DNA of 34,631 nt from an uncultured Oscillospiraceae bacterium (GTDB taxonomy: Bacteria; Bacillota; Clostridia; Oscillospirales; Oscillospiraceae), in NCBI GenBank assembly GCA_910579725.1, contig CAJTUD010000014.1:1-34631 (forward strand), read 5' to 3'. Every line of letters starts with the position of its first letter. Positions within the stretch are counted from its first letter, which is position 1. The position numbers and the translations under genes are program-made. Below the pieces are notes generated by a model, which was not told the origin of the DNA, did not search any database, and worked only from the letters and a program-made list of their open reading frames with translations. Shown piece by piece: positions 1 through 7,904 of this stretch.

Positions 1-48
1 CGATCCGCTCCAACACAGCAGAGCGATCAGAGCAAGCCAGAACCACAT
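1..48 (-). CDS. N-terminus of a membrane protein (cut by window edge)
   Basis: An ATG on the minus strand at 48 opens a frame that runs off the left edge. It lies behind an AAGGAG-type ribosome binding site at about 57-62. The 16 visible codons read MWFWLALIALLCWSGS, a hydrophobic stretch consistent with a first membrane segment. This opening resembles EamA/DMT-type transporters, but 16 residues cannot settle the family. It follows the methionine gamma-lyase-like gene on the same strand after about 95 bases. That gap shows no clear terminator. Confidence 0.45.
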   Translation of the reverse strand, partial: MWFWLALIALLCWSGS

Positions 49-144
49 AAATTTTTCTCTCCTTACACATTTGATTTCATTTCGGGAATCAAAATGCGCA
101 GGGAGGCGGACGGCGGCGGTAGAAGTGGTTGGGCCTTAAATCCA

Positions 145-1425
145 TCATAAGGCGGCCAGTCCCCCGTCGGTCATTTTTTGAAGGGAAAGCAGAATCCCCA
201 GCTTTGCGTGCTGCCAGGTAAGACCGCCTTGGAAATAGACGGCGTAAGGCGGCCGGATGGGGCCGTCGGCGCTCAGCTCAATGCTGCTGCCCTGGACAAA
301 GGTTCCGGCGGCCATGATGACCTGACTGTCGTAGCCGGGCATGTCCCCGGGAACAGGAGCGGCGAAGCTGTCCACCGGCGCCGCCGCCTGAATACCGGAG
401 CAGAAGGCTCGCATGGCCGCCTCGCTGCCCAGCTCCACGGCCTGGATGATGTCGTTTCTGGGCTCCGCAGCGGCGGGGATGCATCGAAAGCCCAATTCCT
501 CGTAAAGGTTGGCGGCGAAAATTGCGCCTTTCAGCGCCCCCGCCACCACCGTAGGAGCCAGGAAAAAGCCCTGATAGAAGGCGGGCAGAATGCCAAGGTT
601 GGCCCCTACCTCCTGCCCCAGACCGGGAGCGGACAGGCGGTAGGCGCACCGGTCCACGCACTCCCGGGTACCGCAGATATAACCGCCAATAGGCGCAAGA
701 CCGCCGCCGGGATTCTTGATCAGGGACCCCACCGTCATGTCAGCCCCTATGTCGGAGGGCTCGAGCAGATCCACAAATTCGCCGTAGCAGTTGTCTACCA
801 TGATCTTCACGTCCGGCTTGACGGCCTTGCAGAAGGCGATCAGTTCCCCAATCTGCCGTACAGAGAAGGATGGGCGGGTAGCGTAGCCCTTACTGCGCTG
901 GATGGTGATGAGTCTGGTTTTTTCATGGATGGCGGCACGAATGGCTGCATAGTCGAACGTTCCATCCGGCAGCAAATCCGCCTGCCGGTAGGTCACGCCG
1001 TACTCTGCCAAAGAGCAGGGCGAGGGACGGATGCCAATGACCTCCTGAAGAGTGTCATAGGGCAGGCCCACCGGCGAAAGCAGCTCGTCTCCCGGGAGAA
1101 GGTTGGCGCTGAGAGCTACCGTCAGGGCGTGGGTGCCGCAGGTGATCTGGGGACGGACCAGAGCCGCCTCGGTGTGAAAGACGCCGGCATAGACTTTCTC
1201 CAGACGCTCCCGGCCATCGTCGTCGTAGCCGTAGCCAGTGGTGGCAGCAAAATGATTGGCTCCCACCCGGTTTTTCTGCATGGACAGCAGAACCTTGGCC
1301 TGATTGGCCTCCGCAGTCTGGTCAATGGCGCGGAAACGGTCCGCAAGCCGCTCCAGAACCGCCTCTCCCCTGCTGTAAACCTCACGGCTGAGTCCCATCT
1401 GCTCATATATCGTCAGTAAGTCCAT
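145..1425 (-). CDS. Methionine gamma-lyase family PLP enzyme (aluminium resistance protein family)
   Basis: This 426-residue protein is a fold-type I, pyridoxal-phosphate-dependent enzyme of the Met_gamma_lyase/aluminium-resistance family (YnbB-like), common in Firmicutes. The likely PLP lysine is K237 in the motif GSLIKNPGGG. D211 in MVDNCYGE is the likely pyridine-nitrogen partner, and the N-terminal third carries the NRVGANHFAATTGYGYDD stretch typical of the family. Members are usually annotated as C-S lyases acting on methionine or cystathionine-like substrates, but the true substrate is poorly defined. The start is the ATG at 1425, because AAGGAG lies six bases upstream; the frame stays open 36 codons further upstream without a ribosome binding site. 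It follows the histidine kinase gene by 76 bases and has its own promoter, so it is probably a separate transcription unit. The cytoplasmic location is inferred from the lack of any signal peptide. Confidence 0.88.
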   Translation of the reverse strand: MDLLTIYEQMGLSREVYSRGEAVLERLADRFRAIDQTAEANQAKVLLSMQKNRVGANHFAATTGYGYDDDGRERLEKVYAGVFHTEAALVRPQITCGTHALTVALSANLLPGDELLSPVGLPYDTLQEVIGIRPSPCSLAEYGVTYRQADLLPDGTFDYAAIRAAIHEKTRLITIQRSKGYATRPSFSVRQIGELIAFCKAVKPDVKIMVDNCYGEFVDLLEPSDIGADMTVGSLIKNPGGGLAPIGGYICGTRECVDRCAYRLSAPGLGQEVGANLGILPAFYQGFFLAPTVVAGALKGAIFAANLYEELGFRCIPAAAEPRNDIIQAVELGSEAAMRAFCSGIQAAAPVDSFAAPVPGDMPGYDSQVIMAAGTFVQGSSIELSADGPIRPPYAVYFQGGLTWQHAKLGILLSLQKMTDGGLAAL

Positions 1426-1458
1426 GGTGAACTCCTTATTGTGTGGAATGTCTGGAAA

Positions 1459-1487
1459 AGTGTACCATGGATGACCGGGGATTGCAA
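1459..1487 (-). promoter_or_regulatory. Sigma-A-type promoter for the PLP enzyme gene
   Basis: On the minus strand a -35 box TTGCAA (1482-1487) and a -10 box TACACT (1459-1464) are separated by exactly 17 bases. The start codon lies about 34 bases downstream of the -10. This would uncouple the gene from the kinase operon upstream. Confidence 0.5.
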
Positions 1488-1501
1488 GGGGTATTTTCAT
1501 A

Positions 1502-2422
1502 TCACACAGACCAGGATATTTCCTGTGCACCATTCTCCGGAAATCTCAGACAGACCGCCAGCGTTCCTTCCCGCCAGTCTGCCGTTACTGTCCCGCCCAT
1601 CCGTTCCGTCAGATGGCGGGCGATGGACAAGCCCAGCCCTGTGCCCTGTCCGCCGGACTCCACAGTGAAGTACCGGTCAAATAGTTTTTCCGCCAGCACC
1701 GGCGTCAGGGACGGAGCGGCGTTGGAAAAAGTAATGGTTCCGTCCTCCTCCAGCGTCACCCGCAGGTCCCCGGAGCTGTATTTGGCGGCGTTGGACAGCA
1801 CGTTGCCAAAAATCCGGCCGACGGACTCCCGGTTCAGATGGCGGACCACCTGACGCTCCGGCAGTTCCACCTCCGGCGCAATGCTTTTGGCGGATAGAAC
1901 GCCATACCACGCTGCAAGGCTGTCCTCCACAGCCCGGTTGAGACTGACCAGCTCGGTTCTCTCCTTCTCTCCGGCGGAGAGAACCGCCGAGTAGCGAAAA
2001 AATTCCTCCGTCAAAGACCGCAGATGATCTGTCCGGCCCCGGATGAGAGACAGGTACCGCTCCGCCGCCAGGCTCTTCTTCTCTCCTTCCAACAGATCCA
2101 AATATCCGCAGATGGCGGTAAGGGGCGTGCGGAGATCATGGGAGATGTTGGCGACAGCTTCCTTCAATTCCCGATCACCATTCTGGTACTGCCATCGTTC
2201 CCGGCGAAGCAGGCGGAGCTGTCCATTGAGGCAGGCAGCCAGCCGGCACATGGCACTGTCCCGGCTGGGGATGGCAAGAAGGGTATTGGTGTCTGTGTCC
2301 AGACGTTCCTGCAAACCCCGACGAAGCTCCTCCGCCGACTGGCGGAGGAGCTGAATTTTCCAGAGCAGAAGCAAGATGATCAGGGCCAGCAGAACGCACA
2401 GGACACAGAGAATATGCACCAT
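1502..2422 (-). CDS. Sensor histidine kinase with a single N-terminal membrane segment
   Basis: This 306-residue kinase has one membrane segment (about residues 3-22) and no extracellular sensor domain. A HisKA domain follows, with the phosphorylated histidine H95 in ANISHDLRTPL. The HATPase domain has its N-box around N211 (NVLSNAAKYS) and a G-box at 260-268 (GTGLGLSIA). Kinases with so little sensor usually read the state of a partner transporter, as in Bce-type systems. It is the last gene of the ABC module, nine bases after the fourth permease, so transporter-linked sensing is a fair inference. The likely partner is the OmpR-type regulator at 6772-7434, five genes upstream, which has no kinase beside it. 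The start follows AAGTGAGGT. Family assignment is firm; the signal is unknown. Confidence 0.9.
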   Translation of the reverse strand: MVHILCVLCVLLALIILLLLWKIQLLRQSAEELRRGLQERLDTDTNTLLAIPSRDSAMCRLAACLNGQLRLLRRERWQYQNGDRELKEAVANISHDLRTPLTAICGYLDLLEGEKKSLAAERYLSLIRGRTDHLRSLTEEFFRYSAVLSAGEKERTELVSLNRAVEDSLAAWYGVLSAKSIAPEVELPERQVVRHLNRESVGRIFGNVLSNAAKYSSGDLRVTLEEDGTITFSNAAPSLTPVLAEKLFDRYFTVESGGQGTGLGLSIARHLTERMGGTVTADWREGTLAVCLRFPENGAQEISWSV

Positions 2423-2431
2423 AGGGAAACC

Positions 2432-3202
2432 TCACTTCAATTCCGCGTTTTGAAACATACGGCAGGCCGGAACAGCAAAGCCCGCAATCCACAGCAGACT
2501 GATGCCGAAAGCTTTCCCTACTGCGGCCGGCGCGTAGGACGCTGCATCCATAGCCCGAAGAAGGCCCAGCGGTGTATAGGACAGCACTCTACCAAACCAG
2601 GGCGTGGAGACACCGAAAGATACCAGCGCGTTGCCTCCTAACAGGATCAGGCAAAATCCCGCCCCTGCCACAAGGATTGTCCTTTGCAGCAGAAATGCCA
2701 GCAGCAGAGTGATCCCGTTGATGGCAATGCCAACGAGCACCGCCGTGAAAAAGGCTGCCGCCATGTTGGCAACCACGTCGGCTGTAACCGGATGTCCAAA
2801 TCCCAACAGAACGCTTTGCAGCACAGTCCGGCCCAGAACATAAGGCAGCAGGAGAATGATATCTGCCACCGCCGCAGCAGCTAATTTGCTGAAAAAAACA
2901 GGCGCACGATGATAGCCTACTGCGATTTTCAGTTGGGTTGTACGGTTTTCGAAGTCTCCGCAGACAACAATGGATATGGCAATCACCCCCAGAATGGAGA
3001 TGGTGGGCGTATCCCGCAGAGAAGAGAAAAACGCATCATATCCGTAAAATACAATTTCCAATTCCTCCGCTTCAGGAGAGTTGACATAGCTCAGGCAGGA
3101 CAACGCCGTCACCGCAGACAGAGCCAGCATCAGCAGCGCAATCCAATGCAGAGAGCGGGATTTGGTCAGTTTTGTCATTTCGCTTTTCAAAAGCAGATTC
3201 AT
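2432..3202 (-). CDS. ABC-2 type permease, divergent fourth copy
   Basis: This 256-residue membrane protein has about six hydrophobic segments. It opens with MNLLLKSEMTKLTKSRS, a short cytoplasmic stretch like the LLRANFFR opening of the three upstream permeases. Its cytoplasmic-loop motif GDFENRTTQLKIAVGYHR corresponds to their GxEYSDGTIRNK motif but has drifted, and its C-terminus ends FQNAELK rather than FRRKDLK. It lacks the PNPxY motif of the others. It probably pairs with the ATPase at 5724 as one of several membrane subunits. The ATG follows a G-rich Shine-Dalgarno stretch, 11 bases after the previous stop. The transported substrate cannot be read from the sequence. Confidence 0.8.
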   Translation of the reverse strand: MNLLLKSEMTKLTKSRSLHWIALLMLALSAVTALSCLSYVNSPEAEELEIVFYGYDAFFSSLRDTPTISILGVIAISIVVCGDFENRTTQLKIAVGYHRAPVFFSKLAAAAVADIILLLPYVLGRTVLQSVLLGFGHPVTADVVANMAAAFFTAVLVGIAINGITLLLAFLLQRTILVAGAGFCLILLGGNALVSFGVSTPWFGRVLSYTPLGLLRAMDAASYAPAAVGKAFGISLLWIAGFAVPACRMFQNAELK

Positions 3203-3213
3203 TGACTCCCCCC

Positions 3214-4059
3214 CTACTTCAAATCTTTCCGCCGGAACAGCGCAAGTCCCGCGCCGGCGCTGGCAAGGATCGTGCAGGCGCTTATCAGCGGCAGGCGAAT
3301 GGGTCGCGCCTCCGATGCGGCAATCAGCTGCACCGCCTGACAGCCCGGGAGGTCGTACAGGACTTCAAAAATCGTGCGCTTGAGCCCCTGGACATAGGCC
3401 GGGTTCGGCATGGCCTCCCGCACAAGTATTTGGCCGTTTTCAATATACTCCCGAGCGGGGATGACAGCCTGCTCCGCCAGGCGGGAATTGAGGTATATCC
3501 CCAGGAATAGGAGAAAATAGGCCAGAAAAATACAGATGATTGCCACCACCGCTTTATTCTGGTTCAGCAGGGCCGCCATTGTGAAAACGGCACACAGAGA
3601 GGCAGTCATGAGAAAAGCGCAGAGGGTGAACCACAGGATAGAAGCCGGCGGCAACGTGAAGCCGCCCATCAGTGGAATGCCCACCGCCGTCATGGGCAGG
3701 ATGTAGCCCAGGCAGACCAGGATGCCCGCCGCAGAGCAGGTGACGAGATTCGCCAGATACAGGTTGGCGCGGGAGTGGCCCACGGCGATCTTGTTGCGGA
3801 TGACTCCATCGCTGTACTCCGCACCTACGAAAAGGCTGCAAAAGGCGGAGAGGACCACTCCGGACATGAGGACGAAGAGCATGTAGCGGTTGTCCAGAGG
3901 GACGGGGATCCCCTGTCGCTGGGCATTCACGCCCACCGCCAGTTCGAATACGCCGATGCCGAACATCACCGACACCGCCGCCCAGAAGGATGCACTGCGC
4001 CAGAGGCGGAAGAAATTGGCTCGAAGGAGGAGGTTTATGCTCAATTTTGCATTCATCAT
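3214..4059 (-). CDS. ABC-2 type permease, paralogue 3 of the tandem set
   Basis: This 281-residue protein has about six membrane segments. It shares three landmarks with the two permeases before it: the N-terminal NLLLRANFFR, the cytoplasmic motif GAEYSDGVIRNK at residues 79-90, and a PNPAY motif before the last hydrophobic segment. It ends FRRKDLK. The ATG at 4059 overlaps the previous stop (ATGA), and its ribosome binding site GAAAGGA is formed by the codons for the last residues of the upstream permease. A second ATG follows immediately. The open frame extends 52 codons further upstream, but that part only overlaps the previous gene. The likely role is a membrane subunit of a LanFEG-like exporter, inferred from size and context. 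Confidence 0.82.
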   Translation of the reverse strand: MMNAKLSINLLLRANFFRLWRSASFWAAVSVMFGIGVFELAVGVNAQRQGIPVPLDNRYMLFVLMSGVVLSAFCSLFVGAEYSDGVIRNKIAVGHSRANLYLANLVTCSAAGILVCLGYILPMTAVGIPLMGGFTLPPASILWFTLCAFLMTASLCAVFTMAALLNQNKAVVAIICIFLAYFLLFLGIYLNSRLAEQAVIPAREYIENGQILVREAMPNPAYVQGLKRTIFEVLYDLPGCQAVQLIAASEARPIRLPLISACTILASAGAGLALFRRKDLK

Positions 4060-4898
4060 TTCAGGTCCTTTCTCCGGAACAGGAGCAATCCCGCGGCGGT
4101 ACTGGCGGCAATGACGGACAGACTCAGCAGAGACATCCGCCAGAACTGTTCTGCGGAACGCGCCGATATCTGGAGGCATTGTCCTGTGGGCAGCAGGTCT
4201 AAGATGAACCGGCACACCGACCGTGGGACGGGCTGCAAATAGTTGGGATTGGGGATCATACCAGCGACATCCCTGCCCAGCTCGTCATAGACCGCCATAA
4301 ACTCCGGCTCCCCGAGGCGAGCAGTGAGGAAGCTGATCAGAAACATGACGAAAATCGCGGCAGACAGGGTGACGATAACGGTCTTCGTCTCGTTCCGGAT
4401 CAGCATCGCCGCCATAGCCGCCAACGCCGCGCTGGCAGCTATGGCCAGCAGGCCGCAGCATGCCAGCAGTAGGAGCTGTCCGGCGGGCATTTTCAGCGGC
4501 AGACCGGTGGGAGCCACCGCCGCACCTACCAGCGCCAGATATAGGACAGCCAACAAAACGGAAGCCGTCATGCAGGTAAGCCAATTTGACAGGTAGACCG
4601 CCACCTTGCTCCGGCCCGATACCAGCTTGTTTCGGATGGTACCCTCGCTGAATTCCGTACCCAGATAGACGCTCAAAAACGGAGCCTGGATGAACATGGG
4701 AACCGGGATTATCCCCGCCGTACCAAAAGCAAACAGCAGCGGCTCCTCCAAACCAAACTGCCCGCTTTCCTTGATATAAATTGAGTAGAACGTTACACCT
4801 ATGATAAAAAGCGCATAGGCGAACTCCGCTGCTACAGCGGCGCGGAACGCTCCGCTGTGAAACAGACGGAAGAAATTGGCGTGTAGCAGATTCCGCAT
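4056..4898 (-). CDS. ABC-2 type permease, paralogue 2 of the tandem set
   Basis: This 280-residue membrane protein begins MRNLLHANFFR, has the motif GTEFSEGTIRNK at residues 80-91, a PNPNY motif near the last third and the C-terminal FRRKDLK. It has about six hydrophobic segments. These landmarks make it a clear duplicate of its two neighbours, though the hydrophobic cores have diverged considerably. The start follows GGGGAGG with five bases of spacing, 11 bases after the previous stop. It is translationally coupled to the next permease by an ATGA overlap. Substrate and direction are not determinable; antimicrobial-peptide or lipid export is inferred from the regulatory genes around it. Confidence 0.82.
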   Translation of the reverse strand: MRNLLHANFFRLFHSGAFRAAVAAEFAYALFIIGVTFYSIYIKESGQFGLEEPLLFAFGTAGIIPVPMFIQAPFLSVYLGTEFSEGTIRNKLVSGRSKVAVYLSNWLTCMTASVLLAVLYLALVGAAVAPTGLPLKMPAGQLLLLACCGLLAIAASAALAAMAAMLIRNETKTVIVTLSAAIFVMFLISFLTARLGEPEFMAVYDELGRDVAGMIPNPNYLQPVPRSVCRFILDLLPTGQCLQISARSAEQFWRMSLLSLSVIAASTAAGLLLFRRKDLK

Positions 4899-4909
4899 AC
4901 GCCCCTCCC

Positions 4910-5731
4910 CTATTTCAAGTCCTTGCGCTCAAAGAGCGCCAACCCGCCCAGAGTGAAGAGCACCGTCACGCCCAGATCGCACAGCAGCGCCCGCAGGGGG
5001 CTGAGCACCGCCAGGTTCTGTACCTGTATCGCCTGCCCGGCGGGGATGATGTCCCGGACGACCTCGTAAAACGTCCGAAGCGCCCCGGAGACGTAGCGGG
5101 GATTGGGCTCCTGGTTTATCGTCTGCATCCCGTCCACGGTCATGAGGATGCCTCCGACAAACTCCGGTTCGGAGAGGATGTTTTCGACCGTGGAGGCTAC
5201 CAGCAGCAGGGCAAACCAGGACAGCACCACGGTAACTGTGGCGGTTCGCCTGCTGAGGAGCATCCCCAGGAAGGTGAAGATGGCGGCAAAGGCCACAGTG
5301 GAGCCCACGGCAATGAGGACATGGAACGCCACCCCCCCAAGGCCGAATCCCCAGGGCCCGATCATCGGGATGCCAGCGCACCCGCCGATGAGCCACGCGG
5401 CGGTAAAGAACAGGGACGCGTTCAGGACCGTGAGAAAGTTGGCCAGGTAGACCTCGCGGCGGGTGCAGCCCACGGTCAGCTTGTTGCGGATCGTGCCATC
5501 GCTGTACTCCGCGTTCAGAAACATAGCGGCAAACATGGCGATAAAGAACCCCAGCGACATCACCATGTTGAAGTAGTACTGCTCCAGCTTTACCTGAAAG
5601 CCGCGCTGGATGTCCTCCCGGCACCAGAGGATCATAAAGCTGGCGGAACAGGCCAGCACCGTGCCGAAGCACATCCAGAACATATGGTCCCGGCGCATCC
5701 GGAAGAAATTCGCCCGCAGGAGGTTAGTCAT
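4910..5731 (-). CDS. ABC-2 type permease, paralogue 1 of the tandem set
   Basis: This 273-residue protein starts MTNLLRANFFRMRRD and carries NAEYSDGTIRNK at residues 73-84, a PNPRY motif and the C-terminus FERKDLK. About six hydrophobic segments are visible. The conserved hydrophilic motif after the second hydrophobic segment is where ABC-2 permeases of the LanE/LanG kind contact their ATPase, so it is a likely coupling helix. The start codon lies inside the last codons of the ATPase gene (an eight-base overlap), so the two are probably translationally coupled. It is the permease closest to the ATPase gene and a good candidate for an obligatory subunit. Confidence 0.84.
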   Translation of the reverse strand: MTNLLRANFFRMRRDHMFWMCFGTVLACSASFMILWCREDIQRGFQVKLEQYYFNMVMSLGFFIAMFAAMFLNAEYSDGTIRNKLTVGCTRREVYLANFLTVLNASLFFTAAWLIGGCAGIPMIGPWGFGLGGVAFHVLIAVGSTVAFAAIFTFLGMLLSRRTATVTVVLSWFALLLVASTVENILSEPEFVGGILMTVDGMQTINQEPNPRYVSGALRTFYEVVRDIIPAGQAIQVQNLAVLSPLRALLCDLGVTVLFTLGGLALFERKDLK

Positions 5732-6638
5732 CGACGGTACCTCCCACCAGATTCATGTAGTAGCTCTCCAAGCTCTCGTCGTGTTCGTGGATGTTCTTCA
5801 CCTCGCAGCCCGCATTGTGGAGGGCCAGGGTCAGCTCGGTGACGGAGGGGGCGTCGTAGACGTCGGCCTCCGTGTCGCTGCGGATGGAGTACTCCAGGCC
5901 CATTTTGTCCAGGGCGGCGATCAGCGGCCGCGCGTCGCTGACGGTGAGGCGCAGGCACTTCCGGCAGCTGGCTTCCAGCTCGGGGGCGCTGATCTCCTTG
6001 ACCATGCGGCCGTTGTCGATAAAGCCATAGTGGGTGGCGAGGCGGCTCAGTTCGTCCAGGATGTGGCTGGAGATCAGAACGGTGATCTGCCGCTCCCGGT
6101 TCAGTCGGAGGATCAGCTCCCGGATCTCCACGATGCCCTGAGGGTCCAGGCCATTGGCGGGCTCGTCCAGAATAAGGAAGTCCGGGTCCCCGGCCAGGGC
6201 CACGGCGATGCCCAGGCGCTGGCGCATTCCCAGAGAGAAGTCCTTTGCCTTTTTCTTCCCGGTGTTCCCCAGGCGGACCAGCTCCAGCAGGTCGTGGAGG
6301 CCGTCGTAGGACGGCAGGCCCAGAATCTGATACTGCTGCTTCAGGTTTTCCTCCGCCGTCATGGAGAGGTAAATGGAGGGCGTCTCCACCACCGCCCCCA
6401 TGCGGCGGCGGGAGCGGGTGATCTCTTTGCTGTCGTTGGGACAGCCGTAGAGGGTGAAGGTTCCCTCCGTGGGCTCCTGGAGGCCGCAGATCAGGCGGAT
6501 GAGGGTGGTTTTACCCGCGCCGTTGCGGCCTACGAAGCCGTAGATGGCTCCTTTTTCCACGTGCATGGTCAGGCCGTTGAGAGCCTTTCCATTTTTGTAG
6601 TGTTTGATTAAATTTCTGGTCTCCAGAATATAGTCCAT
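5724..6638 (-). CDS. ABC transporter ATP-binding protein (LanF/BcrA-like)
   Basis: This 304-residue ATPase has the full nucleotide-binding set: Walker A GRNGAGKT (37-44), signature SLGMRQ (135-140), Walker B FLILDEP (154-160) and the switch histidine H192. A C-terminal extension of about 90 residues follows, as in BcrA- and LanF-type exporters. The start is taken as the ATG at 6638, because AGGAGG lies seven bases before it; the ATG two codons upstream sits almost on top of that site. It is the first gene of the six-gene ABC module and is preceded by a promoter with a repeated operator. It would power one or more of the four permeases that follow. Only one ATPase serves four permeases, so alternative pairing is possible. 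Confidence 0.92.
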   Translation of the reverse strand: MDYILETRNLIKHYKNGKALNGLTMHVEKGAIYGFVGRNGAGKTTLIRLICGLQEPTEGTFTLYGCPNDSKEITRSRRRMGAVVETPSIYLSMTAEENLKQQYQILGLPSYDGLHDLLELVRLGNTGKKKAKDFSLGMRQRLGIAVALAGDPDFLILDEPANGLDPQGIVEIRELILRLNRERQITVLISSHILDELSRLATHYGFIDNGRMVKEISAPELEASCRKCLRLTVSDARPLIAALDKMGLEYSIRSDTEADVYDAPSVTELTLALHNAGCEVKNIHEHDESLESYYMNLVGGTVDD

Positions 6639-6667
6639 TTCCATGCCTCCTTGGTTGGAATGGGCAT

Positions 6668-6734
6668 ATTATAATCTCTGCTGGTTAAGAAAGCGGTTAA
6701 GGAAATGGATAAGATTTGGTAAAGAGTTTTAAGA
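6668..6734 (-). promoter_or_regulatory. Promoter with tandem 8-bp direct repeats (likely response-regulator operator)
   Basis: On the minus strand a perfect -10 box TATAAT lies at 6668-6673, with no good -35 box at the correct distance. Instead the upstream DNA holds a repeated element, written on the plus strand as GGTTAAGA (6683-6690), GGTTAAGG (6695-6702), GGATAAGA (6707-6714), GGTAAAGA (6718-6725) and a degenerate TTTTAAGA (6727-6734). Start-to-start spacings are 12, 12, 11 and 9 bases, about one helical turn. OmpR-family regulators bind such arrays as tandem dimers. The array lies between the regulator gene and the ATPase gene it probably controls. Confidence 0.7.
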
Positions 6735-6771
6735 TTGCTTTATGACCCGATGTTGCGAGTCCGGCGGCAGA

Positions 6772-7434
6772 TCATTCCGCCAGCTTGAAGCCGATTCCCC
6801 AGACCGCCTCGATCATCTCCCCTGCCCCGGCTTCCCGGAGCTTCTTCCGCAGGTTGCTTATGTGTACCTTCAGGGAACTTTCCACACAGTCTGGAGTATT
6901 GATGCTCAATTGGTCCAAAAGCTGCGATTTTGTAACAACTTGTTTGGGATTCTGCATCAGAAATTTCAAAATTTCAAATTCAGTCCGAGTCAGGCGGATA
7001 GGTTCGCCATTAACGGTGGTCTCCCTTGTCCCGGGATCAAGAACAAAGCTTCGACAACGCAGCAAGCCGTCCCTCGGGGATTTCTGCCGGAGCTGGACCG
7101 CCACCCGGGCCAACAGCTCCCTGGTATCAAAGGGCTTGGTCAGGTAGTCCGCCGCCCCGCCCCGCAGAAGATTCACTTTATCCTCCACCTCCGCCCGGGC
7201 GGACAGAACAATCACAGGAACACCCTCCAGGTGGGACAGCACCGCCTCTCCGCTCAGTCCCGGCAGCATCAGATCCAGCAGAACCAGATCCGGCCTCTTG
7301 TTCTCCAGAAGAAGCAGCGCTTCCGTACCGGAATAGGCCCGGAGTACCTCGCAGCCCTCCCGGCGCAGGAGTTCCTCCAGCATGTCCCCCACATATACAT
7401 CGTCGTCCACGACGGCAATCACTGCGCCGTTCAC
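6772..7434 (-). CDS. OmpR-family response regulator
   Basis: This 220-residue regulator has an N-terminal receiver domain and a C-terminal winged-helix DNA-binding domain. The acidic pocket is D10-D12, the phosphorylated aspartate is D54 (LVLLDLMLPG) and the conserved lysine is K100 (YLTKPF). The DNA-binding part includes RLTRTEFEILKFLM and ends in the usual VWGIGFKL strand. The start is a GTG at 7434, which overlaps the stop of the phosphoesterase gene (GTGA) and follows GGAAGGTG. The open frame extends upstream, but only by overlapping that gene. Its likely partner kinase is at 1502-2422, at the far end of the ABC module, and its likely target is the repeat array just downstream. The pairing is inferred from position. 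Confidence 0.9.
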   Translation of the reverse strand: MNGAVIAVVDDDVYVGDMLEELLRREGCEVLRAYSGTEALLLLENKRPDLVLLDLMLPGLSGEAVLSHLEGVPVIVLSARAEVEDKVNLLRGGAADYLTKPFDTRELLARVAVQLRQKSPRDGLLRCRSFVLDPGTRETTVNGEPIRLTRTEFEILKFLMQNPKQVVTKSQLLDQLSINTPDCVESSLKVHISNLRKKLREAGAGEMIEAVWGIGFKLAE

Positions 7435-7883
7435 AGCGTCACCTTCCGAACGGAGAAGGTTCCGTCCGCTTCTGTGGACAGCACCGCCATGGTAGGCATG
7501 GCCCGGTACGGTCTTGGAAAGGAACAGCTGCCGGGATTCAGCCACAGCCGCCCCTGAATCCATTCCTCCGCATACTGGTGGGTGTGCCCGCAGATGACCA
7601 CATCCACACCAGTCAGATTTCTGGGTACATCCGCCCGCTTATGGGTGATGCAGAAGGCTATACCGCCCAGATCAATCCGCATCAATCGCGGCAGCTCCTG
7701 CGCCCAGCCGCCCCAGTCGTTGTTTCCCCGGACGCCATATACAGGGGCGATCCGGTCCAGCTCTTGAAAAATGCCGGGATCATCCAGGTCTCCGGCGTGA
7801 ATAATGCAGTCCATTCCCTTCAACTGCTCCGCCGTTTCCGCCCGCAGGCGGCCATGGGTGTCTGAAATAACCGCAATCCGCAC
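7431..7883 (-). CDS. Small calcineurin-like phosphodiesterase (YfcE/MJ0936 type)
   Basis: This 150-residue protein has the metal-binding motifs of the YfcE/MJ0936 phosphoesterase family in order: SDTHG (D8, H10), HAGDLDD, GNND, the H of ITHKR and GHTH near residue 100. Such enzymes use two divalent metals and hydrolyse phosphodiesters in vitro, with unclear natural substrates. The start is GTG at 7883, behind GGGAGGG with seven bases of spacing. It sits 21 bases after ligA and overlaps the regulator gene by four bases. It therefore bridges a housekeeping operon and a signalling gene. Confidence 0.9.
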   Translation of the reverse strand: MRIAVISDTHGRLRAETAEQLKGMDCIIHAGDLDDPGIFQELDRIAPVYGVRGNNDWGGWAQELPRLMRIDLGGIAFCITHKRADVPRNLTGVDVVICGHTHQYAEEWIQGRLWLNPGSCSFPRPYRAMPTMAVLSTEADGTFSVRKVTL

Positions 7884-7904
7884 GTCGATTCCCTCCCCCT
7901 TCTA

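Noticed and set aside
69..94. Inverted repeat TTTGATT / AATCAAA after the first gene
   Set aside because: The 7-bp AT-rich stem has a 10-base loop and no T run, which is too weak to call a terminator.
178..1419. A 413-codon plus-strand frame opposite the PLP enzyme gene
   Set aside because: It is the antisense shadow of a well-supported gene with catalytic motifs, and its own translation has no recognisable domain.
5610..6611. A 333-codon plus-strand frame opposite the ABC ATPase and the first permease
   Set aside because: It is antisense to Walker A, Walker B and signature motifs. Its sequence is low-complexity and rich in V, Q and G.
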